From Gordionus sp. m RMFG-2023 (Eukaryota > Nematomorpha > Gordioida > Chordodea > Parachordodidae): a stretch of DNA of 64,000 nucleotides. A model generated the notes under the pieces. That model searched no databases. It was not told the DNA's origin and was given only the letters and a program-made list of their open reading frames with translations. Each line of letters begins with the position of its first letter. Position 1 is the stretch's first letter. Position numbers and translations under genes: made by a program. Where the stretch lies: positions 23,856,508 to 23,920,507 of the forward strand of contig NC_088776.1 of assembly GCF_954871325.1 (NCBI RefSeq), in the 5' to 3' direction. Positions 1 through 12,641 of this stretch are shown here, in pieces.

Positions 1-1045
1 GAAACGCTAGCATGTATATGCCATATACTAAATAATATTATGCAGTATATTTTTGACAATTGTTTAACTGAAATAGCCTTAAATATAAATGGTGTAAAAA
101 AATATTACAATATTTCGAACAATCTTCAGCTAATAGCAAACTGCGACATTCTTTCTTTCTTTTTAAACAAGATGTAATAGCGAGAATAACGAGATGGAAC
201 TCTGTATATATCATGATACAGAGTTTCTTAAAATCATATTCTGAAATACAGGTGTACTTGTTTAGCAAGCAAGAATTAAATAGATTAGCCACAATTGATA
301 TCAGCATCATACGCGAGTTAGACAAATTTTTTATCAATATTTATAGAATGCTCGGATAATTTGTGAGCAGATTCCCGTCCCACAGTAAATGAAATTTGTC
401 TATTTAAACAAAAATTAATAAATCAAAACCTTAAATTACAGAACAATATTTCTTTTAAAAGATTATTATGCAGCCACTACATAAGGTAGGCTTAATTCTA
501 GATCCGAATTTCAAAAGACTTAAGTTTTTAATAAAAGAAGAAAACGATATATATAAAACAATCTTAAAAATGCTAAATGATATAAAATTAGATGATATGC
601 ATAAGTCAATGCCAACTATCATTTATAACTTTCCTAACTAATCCTAAACTCATAAAAAACCTTATGTTCTAAATGATCATACCAACTATCACTTTCCTAA
701 TTCATCCTACACTCATAAAAGACCGTATATTCTAAATAAAAAAACTAGAGAATTTCTAGATGATTCTGATGAAGCATCAATATCACCGATGAAGCTGTGA
801 GGATGATCTTAAAAGATTCATATAAGATAAATAACAAAAATATTTTGAAGTTTTAGAAGCAGGAATATTCATTTCCTTTTTTGAGAAAATTAGCGAGTAA
901 TTTTGTCAACCCCGACAAATTAGGCTTCTAGTGAAAGATTATTTTCTGTAGCCAATCTCTTATTAGAGGAAAGGCGTACACAATTGAAATAAAAAAAGGT
1001 TGACATTCTTCTTTTTCTAAATAAATTTCGATTTATAGATTATTT
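1..1045 (+). mobile_element. hAT transposon remnant, C-terminal part of transposase
   Basis: Translation of the plus strand, with frame changes, gives the C-terminal half of a hAT transposase. The segments appear in family order: a C-x2-H-x-L-N type motif near 12-30, an RWNSVY segment near 200, a LDPNFKRLKFL segment near 500-530, and the hAT dimerisation block near 925-1040 (SERLFSVA, then LLLEERRTQL). In living elements this protein cuts and joins transposon ends. The copy is cut by the window edge at its 5' side and carries several stops and frameshifts, so it is a fossil. A tandem duplication of about 68 bp (roughly 609-678 and 679-741) lies in the linker before the dimerisation block. No 3' terminal inverted repeat was recognised. 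Confidence 0.75.
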
Positions 1046-1138
1046 ATTTTTTATTAATATGGATTATGAAATTAGAGAAATAAATAGAATGAATTCAAAA
1101 AAGTGTAAAATTATAGCAATATTTTTGAAAAATTTAAG

Positions 1139-1310
1139 AACACCGTGAATTTTCGGCGTGACGGGCGTGAATCAAAATATTGCCTGTCGTGAGCGGGCGG
1201 GTTGGGTCGAAATTTTTTTAGTGATAAGCGTGAATGGGCGTGATATTTTTTTATTGCCACCGTGAGCGGGCAAGACGTGAATGAAAAATTAGGCTTGCGC
1301 TCACCTCTAG
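1139..1310. repeat. GC-rich MITE end (GGGC-repeat family)
   Basis: A GC-rich island in AT-rich DNA, with repeated GGGCGTG/GAGCGGGC words. The right boundary reads, on the minus strand, CTAGAGGTGAGCGC, which resembles the TAGAG-type ends of hAT-derived MITEs seen elsewhere in this window. The left end is unclear. The long minus-strand reading frame here is composition-driven and not a gene. Confidence 0.45.
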
Positions 1311-3956
1311 TTGATTGATCCATTTGACCTAAATTATATTTAGTAGAAAAAAATAAATTTAACAGATTTTAAAATTGTAAATTTCGCTGCCACCATGTAA
1401 AGGTTGGCAGGGATCAAAGCAAGATTAAACAAAAAGATTTAAAGCTTTTATTAAATAAATATATTTTAAAAATATTTAACTACAATTTAACTAATAAACT
1501 ATAATAAATTTATCCTTTATATATAAAATAAAACTATTAAATAATTAAATAAAACTATTAAGTAAAGTTAATATAAATGGTGTTAATTTAAATGAATGTA
1601 AGATACAAAAATTTGCGCTAAATAATAACCATTATAATAAAATAATAATCCATGTTTCACCTTCCATTAGAAATTTTTTTAAAATATAATACTGCAATAT
1701 CTTAATCAGCTCCAGTTAAAAATTTATTTAGTTTTGGCACAATTTTAAATACGCTGAAAAAGTAAAGGCTTAATAATAAATTATTTGAAAAATTGATTAT
1801 CCTAAAAAAAAAAAATTTAATTTAATCTATTTTAAATACTCTTTTGCAAATTAATATTTTAACTACCTTAAAAATACTAGTCTCCCTTCCCTGACTGCTA
1901 TGAATGGGCTAAGACTAATAATAAATGGCCTAATTATTGTAGTTAACTCGTCATTAAATATTCTATTAATTATTAAAAATATTCATTTTTATTATATGCC
2001 TATGTTATGTTCTTCACAATAAATAATAAAAATTGTTTTTATACACTATTCTAAATTGGTAATTAGAATTTTATAAAATTACCTTGTATTTAAGATACTC
2101 TCATTTGGAAAAAGGTATAAGTATTTTTTTGATATTTTGAATAAGTTACTAGTATCTATATCTAAGATCCATTTTTTTATAAAGAATCTATATCTAGATT
2201 CTTTTTTGGAGAACCTGCACAACTCTGATATTATTTAGTAAATATATGTATAGCATATATTTTATCAAGAAAATTTGATATGTAATTTTGCAATATAATA
2301 TAGAAAATATTTGATAAAATAAAAATAGAAATAAAGTAGTATCAAATATCATAGTTGCTACCAAAATAATAATACATAATTAAAATAGTATTACAACTAC
2401 TGGTCACTCTAACAAACAATAATCCCTCAACTAGATTTAGATGTGTATGCCAAACTACTATATGCAATTTAGGGGAAAAAGTTTTAGTACTATATATGTA
2501 TATATAAATTTTTTTGTAGGGTTCAGAAACGCCCTATATTTATTTTATATAAAAAAAAACTATAAGTAAAATATTAACTAAAAAAAAAAGAGACTACTTC
2601 TTCATCTTTTCGAGAATAAATATTGACATCAGGTAATTTAAAATCTCAAAATGAAATATTTATAAAAATATACATTTAAAAAATATTAAATTATGGGAAT
2701 ATTTTGTTTATTCTAATATTCGAGGATATTAAAATAGAATTATTTGAATATCGCCATGAATTATGATGTATTTATTAAATAATCTGAAGAATCTTTATAA
2801 TATCTGAAATTCAAAAGTTAAAAATTGCTTTCCATGAATGATCTAGGGTTAAGATATAAAATTCCAAATTAAGATATATTATTTTATTAACATAATATAA
2901 TTAGTGTTATTAAACGGGCTTGGCACAATTAAGGATTTCGCTAAAATAATATCATGTAAGTCTCAAGATTTGGAAAATATGAATCACCTTTCTGTCACTT
3001 ATGACAAAATCTCCAGGTTTACATAACATTGTTTTGGCTACTTGATCGTACCATTTTAAAAAATTGATATCTTTTATCAACACTACACCTAATTATTAAA
3101 TAATTTTAATCCCATAAAAGTAATAATTTAGCCAATATAGAAGTTTAGCAAAATGCCTTTTAAATATTTATTAAGACAATTTATTTCTAATGTTGTATTT
3201 TATATTCAAATATAAAAAATTTTAAGATTATATTAAAATAGTATTACAATTCCATAAATAATTGTAAGATAAAATACAACAAATTATAAAAAAAGTGTTG
3301 CATGTGCGCTATTATTTCTTAATATAATTTCTTAATATATTATTTAATCGATATTACTTTTTACGTTTAATAATATATTATTGTATTTTTATATACGAAG
3401 CCTTTAGCCACAATTTATTTACCATAAATTGATTTACGATAGATATATATATTGAGATTTTATGAAAACGATTTCAATTGTATCACTTGTTTTTCTTATA
3501 GTCGATGCTATTTATATATAAAAAAATATATTGTTTTTCTCTTGTAAATTAAATTAAATATTCAAAAACGTATAAATTCTCATTCATTAGCCTATATTAC
3601 ATTCTTTGCGACCATTCTACTTCAAATTATTCTAAATTGAACTTTTTTCTCCCAGTTCATTAAAAAGATATATGGTCTATGCTTTTCCTATAAATATATA
3701 TTATACTATTATATTATTATTAACATCAAACTCTTCTTATTATATTTAAAACTATATCATTATTATTTAATATATTTATTTCAATATTTAAACAAGTTTA
3801 TTATTATTAATCAATTTATTTTTAATATATTTATATTATTTAACATAATTATATCAATTATTGAATCTTTAGTCTTTAATATATAGAATATATAGTTGAT
3901 TAGTAAAAAAAAAAGTTGGAAATATATTTATATGAGAAATTAATTAAAATATTTAT
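1311..3956. other. AT-rich non-coding stretch
   Basis: No reading frame of substance, RNA gene or element end recognised. Short A/T runs and degenerate AT repeats only. Confidence 0.6.
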
Positions 3957-4199
3957 TTATACATTTAATATAAAACCTGATTTCTTAGAAATAACATAGT
4001 ATTTGTTGAATTTGGAGTTAATTGCAACAAACTTTTCCTTTATTTGTTCATAATTTAAATCAAACATCTTTCCAATTTCTTTCCATTTTATTTTACTTAC
4101 CGCTGTGTTTCTATATTTGAGGTCGCTATTGCCCCACAAATATATATAAGGTCTAATATTTTCCATCAATTGATATTCGTTCGCCATATTTTCAAGCAA
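3957..4199 (-). CDS. MADF-domain protein fragment
   Basis: An 80-codon ORF whose start region reads MANEYQLMENIRPYIYLWG. It continues with a W-K-E-I segment and an IKEKFVAINSKFNKYY-like segment. This is the order of a MADF domain (Myb-like DNA binding): a basic/aromatic N-terminal helix with LW, then W..I, then a helix with K/F and a terminal Y. The first Met at 4199 and a second four codons on both precede the domain. The domain is followed by about ten unrelated codons and a stop, so a downstream exon may be missing. MADF proteins are encoded by PIF/Harbinger transposons and by animal transcription-factor genes. No DDE gene or TIRs were found close by, and a second MADF gene lies 1.3 kb away. 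Whether this is host or transposon is unresolved. Confidence 0.5.
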   Translation of the reverse strand: MLENMANEYQLMENIRPYIYLWGNSDLKYRNTAVSKIKWKEIGKMFDLNYEQIKEKFVAINSKFNKYYVISKKSGFILNV

Positions 4200-4741
4200 A
4201 TTCCAAAAGTTTAATGATAAAAAGATTACTTTTACGAATCGTAAAATTTTTAAGAATCACGTAATTTGTTCAAAATAGAAAAAATCATTTAGGCCAACAT
4301 TTTAATTTTCCATTAAAATTGGCTTATATATTTTTTTTCGCTAGATTCGCGCAAATTGCGCGATTCAATTTTTTTGCTATTTAGGACATAGCCTTAATTA
4401 TAACTAATAAATTTGCAAATTATTTCATTATAAATTTTTGTAAATAATTTAGCAAGATATATTTATTAAAATTTACATTCAAAGTGGAGACGGATCCGAT
4501 TTTACATCAAAACATCTGATTTGACGGCGTCCGACAAAACTTTTATAGTGATTTTTTTTAACGTTTCGATTTAAAACAGATTAGACATTATTATTTTTTT
4601 TAAATGAACCAATATTCTTTAGTTAAATTATATATTATCTCTTATTCAAGAAAGAAAAAAAATATAATTAATTTTAATAATATTGATATTTTGCCATTAA
4701 TATTTTAAACTAATATTTATTTATTCAATATTATGTATTAT

Positions 4742-5475
4742 AAAATTTATATGTATTAAATTCCTCTATACTTTATTGGTATATATTTTATTTTAATAAA
4801 AAAATATCATTAGTCATCCAAGAACTTGTTCATAAAATCAATATTTGGTACCAATTAAACCATGTTTTTGATTAAAAAAAATTTATAAATAAATATTGTC
4901 TGCTATTGTATTAAAATTAAATACTTAGTGAATGGGTAATAATAAGATTTATTATAAAGTGATACTCTAAATTTTAATGTGTCATTTTTTAAAAATTAGT
5001 TTGTATAAGAAAAGCATTTGCTGAAATAATACTCAAAATGATATAATTATAGGTCAGGCTAAAGATCACAAGGCAAATATAAAATTTATTCAAGCAAAAA
5101 AATTTATATGTATTAAATTCCTCTATACTTTATTGGTATATATTTTATTTTAATAAAAAAATATCATTAGTCATCCAAGAACTTGTTTATAAATTCAATA
5201 CTTGGTATCAATTAACCATGTTTTTGATTAAAAAATTCTTAGAAAAAATTTATACATATAAATAAATATTGTTTGCTATTGTATTCAAATTAAATACTTG
5301 GTGAATGGGTAATAATAAGATATATTAAAAATTGATACTCTGATTTTTTAATGTGTCATTTTTTAAAAATTAGTTTGTATAAGAAAAGCATTTGCCTGAA
5401 ATGGTACTTAAAATGATATAATTATAGGTCAGGCTAAAGATCATAAAGCAAATATAAAATTTATTCAATAAGCAA
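4742..5475. repeat. Tandem duplication, about 357-bp period
   Basis: Two direct copies starting near 4742 and 5099, both opening AAAATTTATATGTATTAAAT and both ending with AGGCAAATATAAAATTTATT or its near match. They differ by scattered substitutions and small indels. Non-coding; lies between the left end of the element and its MADF gene. Confidence 0.75.
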
Positions 5476-5486
5476 TTATAGTAAAT

Positions 5487-6102
5487 TTATTTAAAAATAA
5501 AAATATATAATTTTTTTATTTGACTTTTATATAAAAAAAGCATTTGTATAATATTCATTTTGACTTTATCCTTGTGGTCTTCTGGTAAAGATGATATTTC
5601 ATCATCTATGAATTTAGCAAAAAAGGATATCACTTTTTTATCTTCCTCAATTTTTAGTATTTTTTCTTTATATTATTTTCTTCTTTTATTCGATGTTGTT
5701 ATATTTTCATCTATGCTTATATTTTCATCTGAGGTAATATCATATAGTGGAGTTGAATTAGATATAGTTAAATTTGATTGTTGTATGCGAGGTGTTAAAG
5801 TTTTATTTAAAAATGATAATGTTTCATAATAAGGCCATGTTGATTTATATGGTGGCCCAGCTGAATCACTTAGACTATCTATTGTTTTTTTGTATTCTTT
5901 ATTCTGATAGTCTCTTAAATTATTCCATTTAGCCTTTAAATCGTCACCTAAAAAATATATAATAGACTAAATATCTACATAATTATTTAAAGTGTAAAAT
6001 TAAGATTTATCTGTTTACATCTTTGTAATTTTCATCTGTTTTGTCGTATATAAATTTGGCTTCTCTAATAGCATCAATAAAATATAATATATTGATTTTC
6101 AT
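5487..6102 (-). CDS. MADF-BESS accessory protein of a DNA element
   Basis: Two-exon minus-strand gene. Exon 1 runs from ATG at 6102 to about 6019 (product begins MKINILYFIDAIREAKFIYD), followed by a 71-bp intron with a GTAAAC donor and TTTTTTAG acceptor. Exon 2 starts at 5947 with GDDLKAKWNNLRDYQNKEY and a TWPYYETLSFL segment, which completes a MADF domain (Myb-like, DNA binding). Further on, FFAKFIDDEISSLPEDHKDK followed by VKMNIIQM resembles a BESS protein-interaction motif. One in-frame stop separates the two domains in a lysine-rich linker, so the copy is probably inactive or has another small intron. The likely role is end-binding or import partner of a Harbinger-type transposase, by analogy with known two-gene PIF/Harbinger elements. 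The plus-strand ORF at 5560-5829 is its shadow. Confidence 0.6.
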
Positions 6103-6219
6103 TTTTAAAAAATTATAAGTAACGTTATAACGCTATATAAAATTTGCCGGATCAAAAAGTCAAAATGTTTTGACTTCAAAAACGGATGTAAAAAAGCGGA
6201 TCTGTCACCACTTTGAATG

Positions 6220-7599
6220 CAACCTTAAAAATATATCCAATTCGTTTATTTTGAAATTAAATTTTAGCATCAACTGATCACAACTTTATAAAAAATAAAT
6301 AAAAGGTCTACACAGTTTAGCTATGTTACGGAAACCTTTTATTTGTTTTTCCATATAGATGTACCTATTTACTGTTTGTGAAATGGCTTCATTAGCAAAT
6401 AATATCAGAATGAGACATTTCTTTTTTTTAAATTAATTATGCAAATTTTCATGAGACTTATAATTTACATTTTTTTAAATCTATTATGCAAATAATATCA
6501 GAATGAAACATTTCAAATTTATTTTATTTTTTAATGGTTACCCATTTTGCAAATTATTTCACAAGACATTTCTAAATACCTTTACTATTAATCATGAGAT
6601 GCAATAAAAATGAAATGAAATATAGTATACTTTGTAGTTAAGTATTATTATATAAAAAGAAACATATTCTTCAAAAGAAAATTGATTTGGGAGATATGAA
6701 ATAGAATGTCCAAAAAATAGGAGAATATTAAATGTTATATGGAATACATCCTCTATGTATATTAGTATTATATTTCATACATATATTCTTTTAAAAAGAT
6801 TTAGAGGGATAAATTTAATAGAATAATATTAATTTATATAAATGATTAATAGAATAATAATAATTTATATAAATGAATGATTTTACAATTAATAAAATTT
6901 AAATATTAATATAGAATCCTTATATATTATTCATAGATAAAAGTTTATTTAATAGAAAGATAGGGTTAATTAGAAAATGGTATGATTATTTTATTTTAGC
7001 CAAACTATTGGGATATAGATATCATTTCTTTGCTCTGTATTAATACTCTTAGCCTATCAAAAATTTAACTAATTATATATAATTTTAATATAAAAAAGTT
7101 TCTTGTCAATCCCCCAGAACTGGATAATTCTCATAACTGAGATGTTAAATCTGCAAGTATTTTATATCAGTTTTTCTATTTATTTACATTTTAATAATAA
7201 CTGATTTTTTGAAAATATACAAAATTTAGTCAGGCAAGATGCTAAAAATTATTTTTATTCTTTAAATCAAGAGGAGTGAGTAAATATATTGGGACTTGAT
7301 ATGAGAGTTGTCCAGATCTTGCTGAATATCAAAAAAAACATAAGCTTAAAATTTCATATGCAAATTAATTCACTTTGTGAATGTGATTCATATTATGCAT
7401 GCTCTAAGAATGCAAATGATTGTTTTTAAACATTTTTAATATAAATTATATAATAATTTAGTTTGCACAAATACAATAATTCTCAATAACTTATAAACTG
7501 TCAAATACTTAAAAATTAACAATTTATATTTTAAAACAACTTAGAGGTATAAAAATGTTAATTAATATAAAATTTTAAAAAAAACTTATTTTTGTAAGT
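6220..7599. other. AT-rich non-coding stretch
   Basis: No gene or element end recognised between the MADF element and tRNA-Trp. Confidence 0.6.
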
Positions 7600-7671
7600 G
7601 ACTCCGTGGCGCAACGGTAGCGCGTCTGACTCCAGATCAGAAGGTTGCGTGTTCAAATCACGTCGGGGTCA
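7600..7671 (+). tRNA. tRNA-Trp (anticodon CCA)
   Basis: A 72-nt cloverleaf. The acceptor stem GACTCCG pairs with CGGGGTC (one G-U), with A as discriminator. The A box is TGGCGCAACGGTAG. The anticodon arm is CTGACTCCAGATCAG with CCA. The T arm has GTTCAAATC as B box. The sequence is almost the metazoan consensus for nuclear tRNA-Trp, with no 3' CCA encoded and no intron. It decodes UGG in cytosolic translation. All stems pair, so it looks functional rather than a SINE-borne relic. The 64-codon ORF starting at 7598 is a by-product. Confidence 0.97.
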
Positions 7672-7684
7672 ATTCATTTACAAT

Positions 7685-7692
7685 TTTTTTTT
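7685..7692 (+). terminator. RNA polymerase III terminator of tRNA-Trp
   Basis: A run of eight T residues 13 nt after the tRNA 3' end, the standard Pol III stop signal. Confidence 0.85.
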
Positions 7693-8182
7693 AGAATTAT
7701 TACAATACCATATGTTATTAATTATTCCTAATATCACATTATTTTCATCAAAATATAATTTATTTACGATTTTATTTTATACTGATTTCTAAGTTTTCAT
7801 TACTGATATATTATTCCTATTTGTAGTATTATAAATAAAAAAGAATCTAGGGTAAAATTTTAAGCAAGAAAGTGACCTCTCAACAGAATTCTGGTCATTC
7901 AGGTTGAGCTCGGGCTTATATTTCTTTTAAAAATATGGTCTAGGCGATTAAAAAATAAGTGTATTATTACCTCAATAGGACACATATAAATCCTTGGCTT
8001 TAAGTATTTTTTTTGATTCTGATTAAATAAAAAAAATTCTGAGTGTTTAACTGTTTAAGATTTTATTCTCTGCGAAATAATATAGGTCTTTTCCTAATAT
8101 ATTAATTATATATTTTGGCAACTCTACCCATTAGTAATTCTACCAATGAAAGAGATTTTCTTCTTTAGCAAGAAAAAACTGA
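7693..8182. other. AT-rich non-coding stretch
   Basis: Nothing recognised apart from T runs and scattered degenerate words. Confidence 0.55.
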
Positions 8183-8290
8183 GAAGTGGCTTGATCTGAG
8201 CCATTTTTTAAAATGGCTAACTTAATATTTTAGTCAGAAAAATATGCCTAGGCCCTAGGATTTCTCTAATAGATATCCAAACATTTCATA
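8183..8290. repeat. Copy of a small MITE family
   Basis: Shares the words ATGGCTAACTTAATATTTT, GAAAAATATGCCTA and ATTTCT.TAATAGAT with the inverted-repeat element at 13,267-14,049. One arm plus part of the middle is visible here. A weaker relative occurs near 28,905-28,985. Confidence 0.55.
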
Positions 8291-9304
8291 TTTAAATTTA
8301 TGTATTAGAATTGTCAATATTTTATAGTCACAAGTCCAATTACATAACCAAAAATAAATTTAATTACCCTGCATAACGCTTGCACATCGGGCTCACTCTG
8401 AGTTCAAGATTAGTTCACGACTCCAGTTTATAATTTGGGTTCGGCATTCATGTTCATAACCTTAATTCACGACTCGAGTCAGTGGCCCCCACAAAGAGGG
8501 TGGGGTCCGAATGCGTCTAAAAATTTGAGTGGGAGTACTTTTTTTTAAATTTTGAGTGGGGTACTTTTTTAAAAAAAATTTTTTTTAATTTAATTTTATT
8601 ATTGTTTTTTTACATCCATTCATAATGATTTCTGGTTTATGTATGTAATAATAAGACCCCCCCTTCCCCCCCCACTTATTATTTAATTTAATATGTTGAC
8701 GGAAATTTTGGTCGATGTTTAGTAAATTAGGTTGTTATCCTAGATTTCTTGTCATAAATTATTCTTCCAAATTCAAAATATGGCCAAAAATATTAACCAA
8801 AAAAAATATGTGTTAGAAGAAAATATAATATCTGACTCTTTTAATGATCATAAAATTTAATAGTGATATTATTGTGCATGAATCTTCACAGGCACATATG
8901 ATGGCTGATTATAGAAGGCTTTCACACAACAAAAATTCCATATTACAATTTATAATACCCCAGAAAGAATGTGTAAATAATAACTGTTCTATCATAAGAA
9001 TAATAATAAGATGTCTAGGTTATTTAATATCTTGTAACCAAGCCTTCTGGGGAAACAGGCAACAATAAGGCAATATATGATGGGCCTTATTAAACTCATT
9101 GCAGATTCTGAATCTGTACTGGGAGAAAACAAAATAAGGGATTAAAAACGAAATTACATTCAATCTATTATCATATAATAACATAAATATTCTCATTGAA
9201 CCATGAATATGGTTATAAAAAAAATTCAAAATGTTTGATAGTAATATATGAAAATAGTGAGACACCTAAACCCACTGAAAGACTGACTGATAAACATACA
9301 TTGT

Positions 9305-9595
9305 ATGGGAAATACAACTGGTTTCGATATTAAAAAGAATATAATATCCAAACTTGGCTCCATGAATTTACCTCTTGAATTCCTAGTTGGGCAAAGCTAT
9401 GATGACGTCTCAAACAAGAGTGGAAGAATCAATGGAGTGCAGACTTTGATTAGAGCGGAGGCGCCAAAGGCAGCTTTTATTTGGTGCTATTGTCATCGAT
9501 TAAATTTAATCATTGTTCAATTATGTCAATCAATAAATAAATTACGAAATGTTTTAGGAATATTAGACGAGATTATATATATTTTAATGTTGTAA
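9305..9595 (+). pseudogene. DUF4371 hAT transposase core fragment
   Basis: A 96-codon ORF. It contains the family signature GQSYDDVSNKSGRINGVQTL followed by an IRAEAPKAAFIWCYCHRLNL segment. These are the D-x-A-S-N-like catalytic-core stretch and the C-x2-H-x-L-N motif of hAT RNase-H-like transposases. Canonical proteins have GQ.YDGASNMSG here, so the A-S-N box is altered to V-S-N. Flanking sequence in other frames continues the same protein on both sides, with several frame breaks. Inactive. Confidence 0.8.
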
Positions 9596-10033
9596 AGATA
9601 TGAGGTGCTCAAAGCATGTCAGAGTAATGCACTGACAAAATTGCAACGATTTATATGCATCAAGAATACCACTCGGTGATATTATTTGTTTAGATAGACT
9701 GGCTATCGTCTTATAAAGCTATTCTAAATTTTTTTTACTTTATGATGCCTTGGGCAGCTTCAACAAATATAAAGGATTCTGAAGATACTGCCACTTCCAC
9801 TGTGGCTAGTGCTATAGTCTTTAGAATAGAAAAATTTTATTTTATCACTTTGTGTTTTGGATAAAATATTGTTGATAACAAGTTTGGCTTGTACAAAATT
9901 TCAAACCATTTCGAAGGATATAGGGTTTGCAATAAATTAAATTCAATTGGCAAAAGATTGCCCGATTAATTTGAGAAGTATAATTTAAATTATTGTCTTT
10001 AATTCTAATAGATAAAACACTGAATTTTTGGAT

Positions 10034-10745
10034 GTTTTTTCAAAAGAACAAGATTTTATGAAAGAAAGAAATCTAATTTTATCATGAATTTTTTTTTAGC
10101 TAAACAACTTAATGGGCAGGGTCGGCCCACGGCCCTAATATTATATTTTCTAGCGGGCCTGGACCGGGCGTGAATTAAAAAAAAAAATTTCTTAATGGGC
10201 GTGGGCTGAGTTTGGGCTTAAAATTATTAAATTTAAATTATTTGTTTTTTCAAAAGCACAAGATTTTATGAAGGAAAGAAATCTAATTTTATCATGAAAT
10301 TTTTTTTAGCTAAACAACTTAATGGGCCGGGTCGGCCCACGGCCCTAATATTATATTTTTTAGCAGGCCTGGACCGGGCGTGAATTTAAAAATAAATTTT
10401 CTTAATGGGCGTGGGCTGAGTTTGGGCTTAAAATTATTAAATTTATTATTTAAAACAGTTGCTAATTTAAAGAAATATTGCCTTTTTTTCTTCTAATAAT
10501 AATAAATTTCAGTATTGTAAACAAAATGATTGCCTAAATATATTTAAATATTGTTTATTTTCATTAAATAAAAAAAATTAAACTTTTGGATATGGGCTTG
10601 GGCCAGGTTTAGGAAATTTTTTTGTAACTTATCATGGACTTGGGAATTTTTTTTAACATTAGATATGGGACGGACCAGGTTTGGGCTTAAAAAAAATTTT
10701 ACTGCGGGCCTGGGGCAGGCATGGTCAAAAAATTAAGGCCCATGA
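10034..10745. repeat. GC-rich insertion with a 210-bp tandem duplication
   Basis: Two direct copies of about 210 bp (near 10,034-10,243 and 10,244-10,451) sharing CAAAAG.ACAAGATTTTATG at the start. Each contains GGTCGGCCCACGGCCC and TGGACCGGGCGTGAATT. A third, more diverged GC-rich stretch follows to 10,745. It sits inside the hAT at 8480-10989 and resembles the GGGC-rich MITE ends elsewhere in the window. Confidence 0.7.
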
Positions 10746-10997
10746 ATGTTTCTGCAATAAATATTGATATAATTATAAATTCTTTCGCTTTCTCTTCCCT
10801 CAATTTATCTAAATTATTAATTTAAAAATAATATTTTATTTATATTATATATTAAAGATTGTTGCAATAAAAATTATTTTTAAAATTTATGGGTGTCAAA
10901 AAATAATTGGCCATTTTTTCGAGGGGGGGGGGTGGGACTTCTCAGGGAGTTATTCTGCTTCCATCTCTCAGAAAGTGTAGGGGCCACTGACTCGAGT

Positions 10998-12641
10998 TGC
11001 TATTATAAATCAATTTATCAGATATTTTAATTGAAAATATATCATATATAAATTTTATAAGATATTATTTATGTCTAAATAATGAAATAAGTAACAAATA
11101 CTGTTTCTGCGGCAACGGGCCTCAAAAGATTTTAATTTAAAATTGATTAAAAGGTATCTAAGATCGACAAAGTAGAGGTTATTTTCATAGGCAATTATTT
11201 ATATCAAAAATGATAAATAATTTAGAATTGTGTTTTAATTTTTTTAAATATTCAAATTAAAAGCGAGATAAAAATTTTAAAAAAATTAATATTTGGTAAA
11301 TGAAAATAATAATTTTTTTATATATAGATGATTTATAAATATTTTGTTCACTATGAAAATAGCAGGTTAATTTGAGTATGACGCCATATTACCCATAGAG
11401 AGCAGTATTTCTGATAAAAGTATGTACATAATCAATAAAATTATTAAATCAGAAACCGGAAAATGTTATTTCTAATGAGTTATATAATTCTAGCAATGAA
11501 GTTATGTAAATCATAATCCAATATCGCCGAGGATCATTATAATACCAGAGATTTTTTTCATCTTTCCTTCCTATCATAATACATACAATTTTGAATAAAC
11601 CTTGACATTTTTTTTCCCAAATAATAATAATTATTGTGATTTATATTATAATTTCTAATTAAATTACATTTAATATAACTATGAACAATTATAATAAATT
11701 TTGTTTTGACGAAATATTGATTTTGACGTTTAAAATATAATAGTGTCTAAAAAACATTAAAATTTAATATAACATCATTAAAGATGGATAAAGTTCAATT
11801 ATGTGATAAATAAAATAGGAAAAAAATAGGCGATACTACAATTTGATATTTTAATTATGTATTCGAATTCTATGAAAATAAATAGATCATTTAACAAAAA
11901 AAAGATTGAAAGCCATCAAATGTTATTGAATATCTAAAATTTGCTTTTAAAATATTATGATTATAGTAATAAATTATCATTGTTATACATATAATTTTTA
12001 AAATAAATTCTCATTTTGATTAATTATTACAATATTATTGTTTGTAGTGAGGATGTAGTGAGGATGAAAAGCTATGTCAGAATCAACCTCGAGTGGTGAG
12101 GTGTAATGTATATATTACTTTATGGAAATAAAAATTTTGTATTAATATAAATAATTTTTTTAAATTTATTTAATCTATTTTGATAAAAAAAAATGAATTT
12201 ATATAAATTAAAATAAGAGTTTTAAAAATATAAATATTACAATATGAATTATTTTTCCTTAAAAATAAAACAATTTAAAAAATGTATCTATATAAATTGA
12301 CCGGGAAATTGTGTTTACATTTGTTTGCATTAAAAATAAGTTTAAAAAAATATAATTAATATATTAATAAATTAATTAATATTAATAAGTCTCGACTTAA
12401 ACCATAGATAACGTTCTGGTTTATTATCCAGTTAAAATTTTGATGATATAATTATATATTTTATAATTTAATAGGAAATATATTTTCTAAAACAATAAAT
12501 GATGCAATGATTCGTAATACTCAAGGATGATTAAGAAAAAAACTATTTTTTTATTTTAAGATGTTATACGAAAACAAAAATCTTTAAATGACTAGTTTTC
12601 ACAATAAAACTTAATAAAAATATAATTTTAAAGAATAATTA
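10998..12641. other. AT-rich intergenic DNA beyond the AMN1 3' end
   Basis: No gene or recognisable repeat. It separates the hAT target site from the AMN1 poly(A) signal. Confidence 0.6.

Larger units (their letters stand above)
4476..6219. mobile_element. DNA transposon carrying a MADF-BESS gene
   Basis: Inverted ends face each other: CATTCAAAGTGGAGACGGATC at the left; the right end, read on the minus strand, gives CATTCAAAGTGGTGACAGATC. That is about 12 bp perfect, then similar. Length is 1.74 kb. The only gene inside is the minus-strand MADF-BESS gene at 5487-6102. The rest is a non-coding tandem duplication (4742-5475). No DDE transposase is present, so the element looks non-autonomous. 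By accessory-gene logic it is PIF/Harbinger-related, but no clean 3-bp target duplication is visible (TTA at the left, CAA at the right). Confidence 0.55.
8480..10989 (+). mobile_element. hAT transposon (ZMYM1/DUF4371 type), decayed
   Basis: Ends CAGTGGCCCCCACA at the left and, on the minus strand, CAGTGGCCCCTACA at the right: 13 of 14 positions match. Both are flanked by the perfect 8-bp target duplication ACTCGAGT (8472-8479 and 10990-10997), itself a palindrome. The 2.5-kb element encodes a broken DUF4371-type transposase on the plus strand. Its order is: an N-terminal part at about 8780-9120 (including an IRCLGYLISCNQAFWGNR segment), the core at 9305-9595, and a degraded helical region to about 9980. 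The C-terminal dimerisation block is missing; GC-rich tandem DNA (10,034-10,745) takes its place. A fragment at about 8690-8745 matches the tail of the tRNA-derived SINE family found at 60.2 kb. Confidence 0.85.

Noticed and set aside
7598-7792. 64-codon plus ORF
   Set aside because: Its first third is the tRNA-Trp gene read as protein; the remainder is AT-rich noise.
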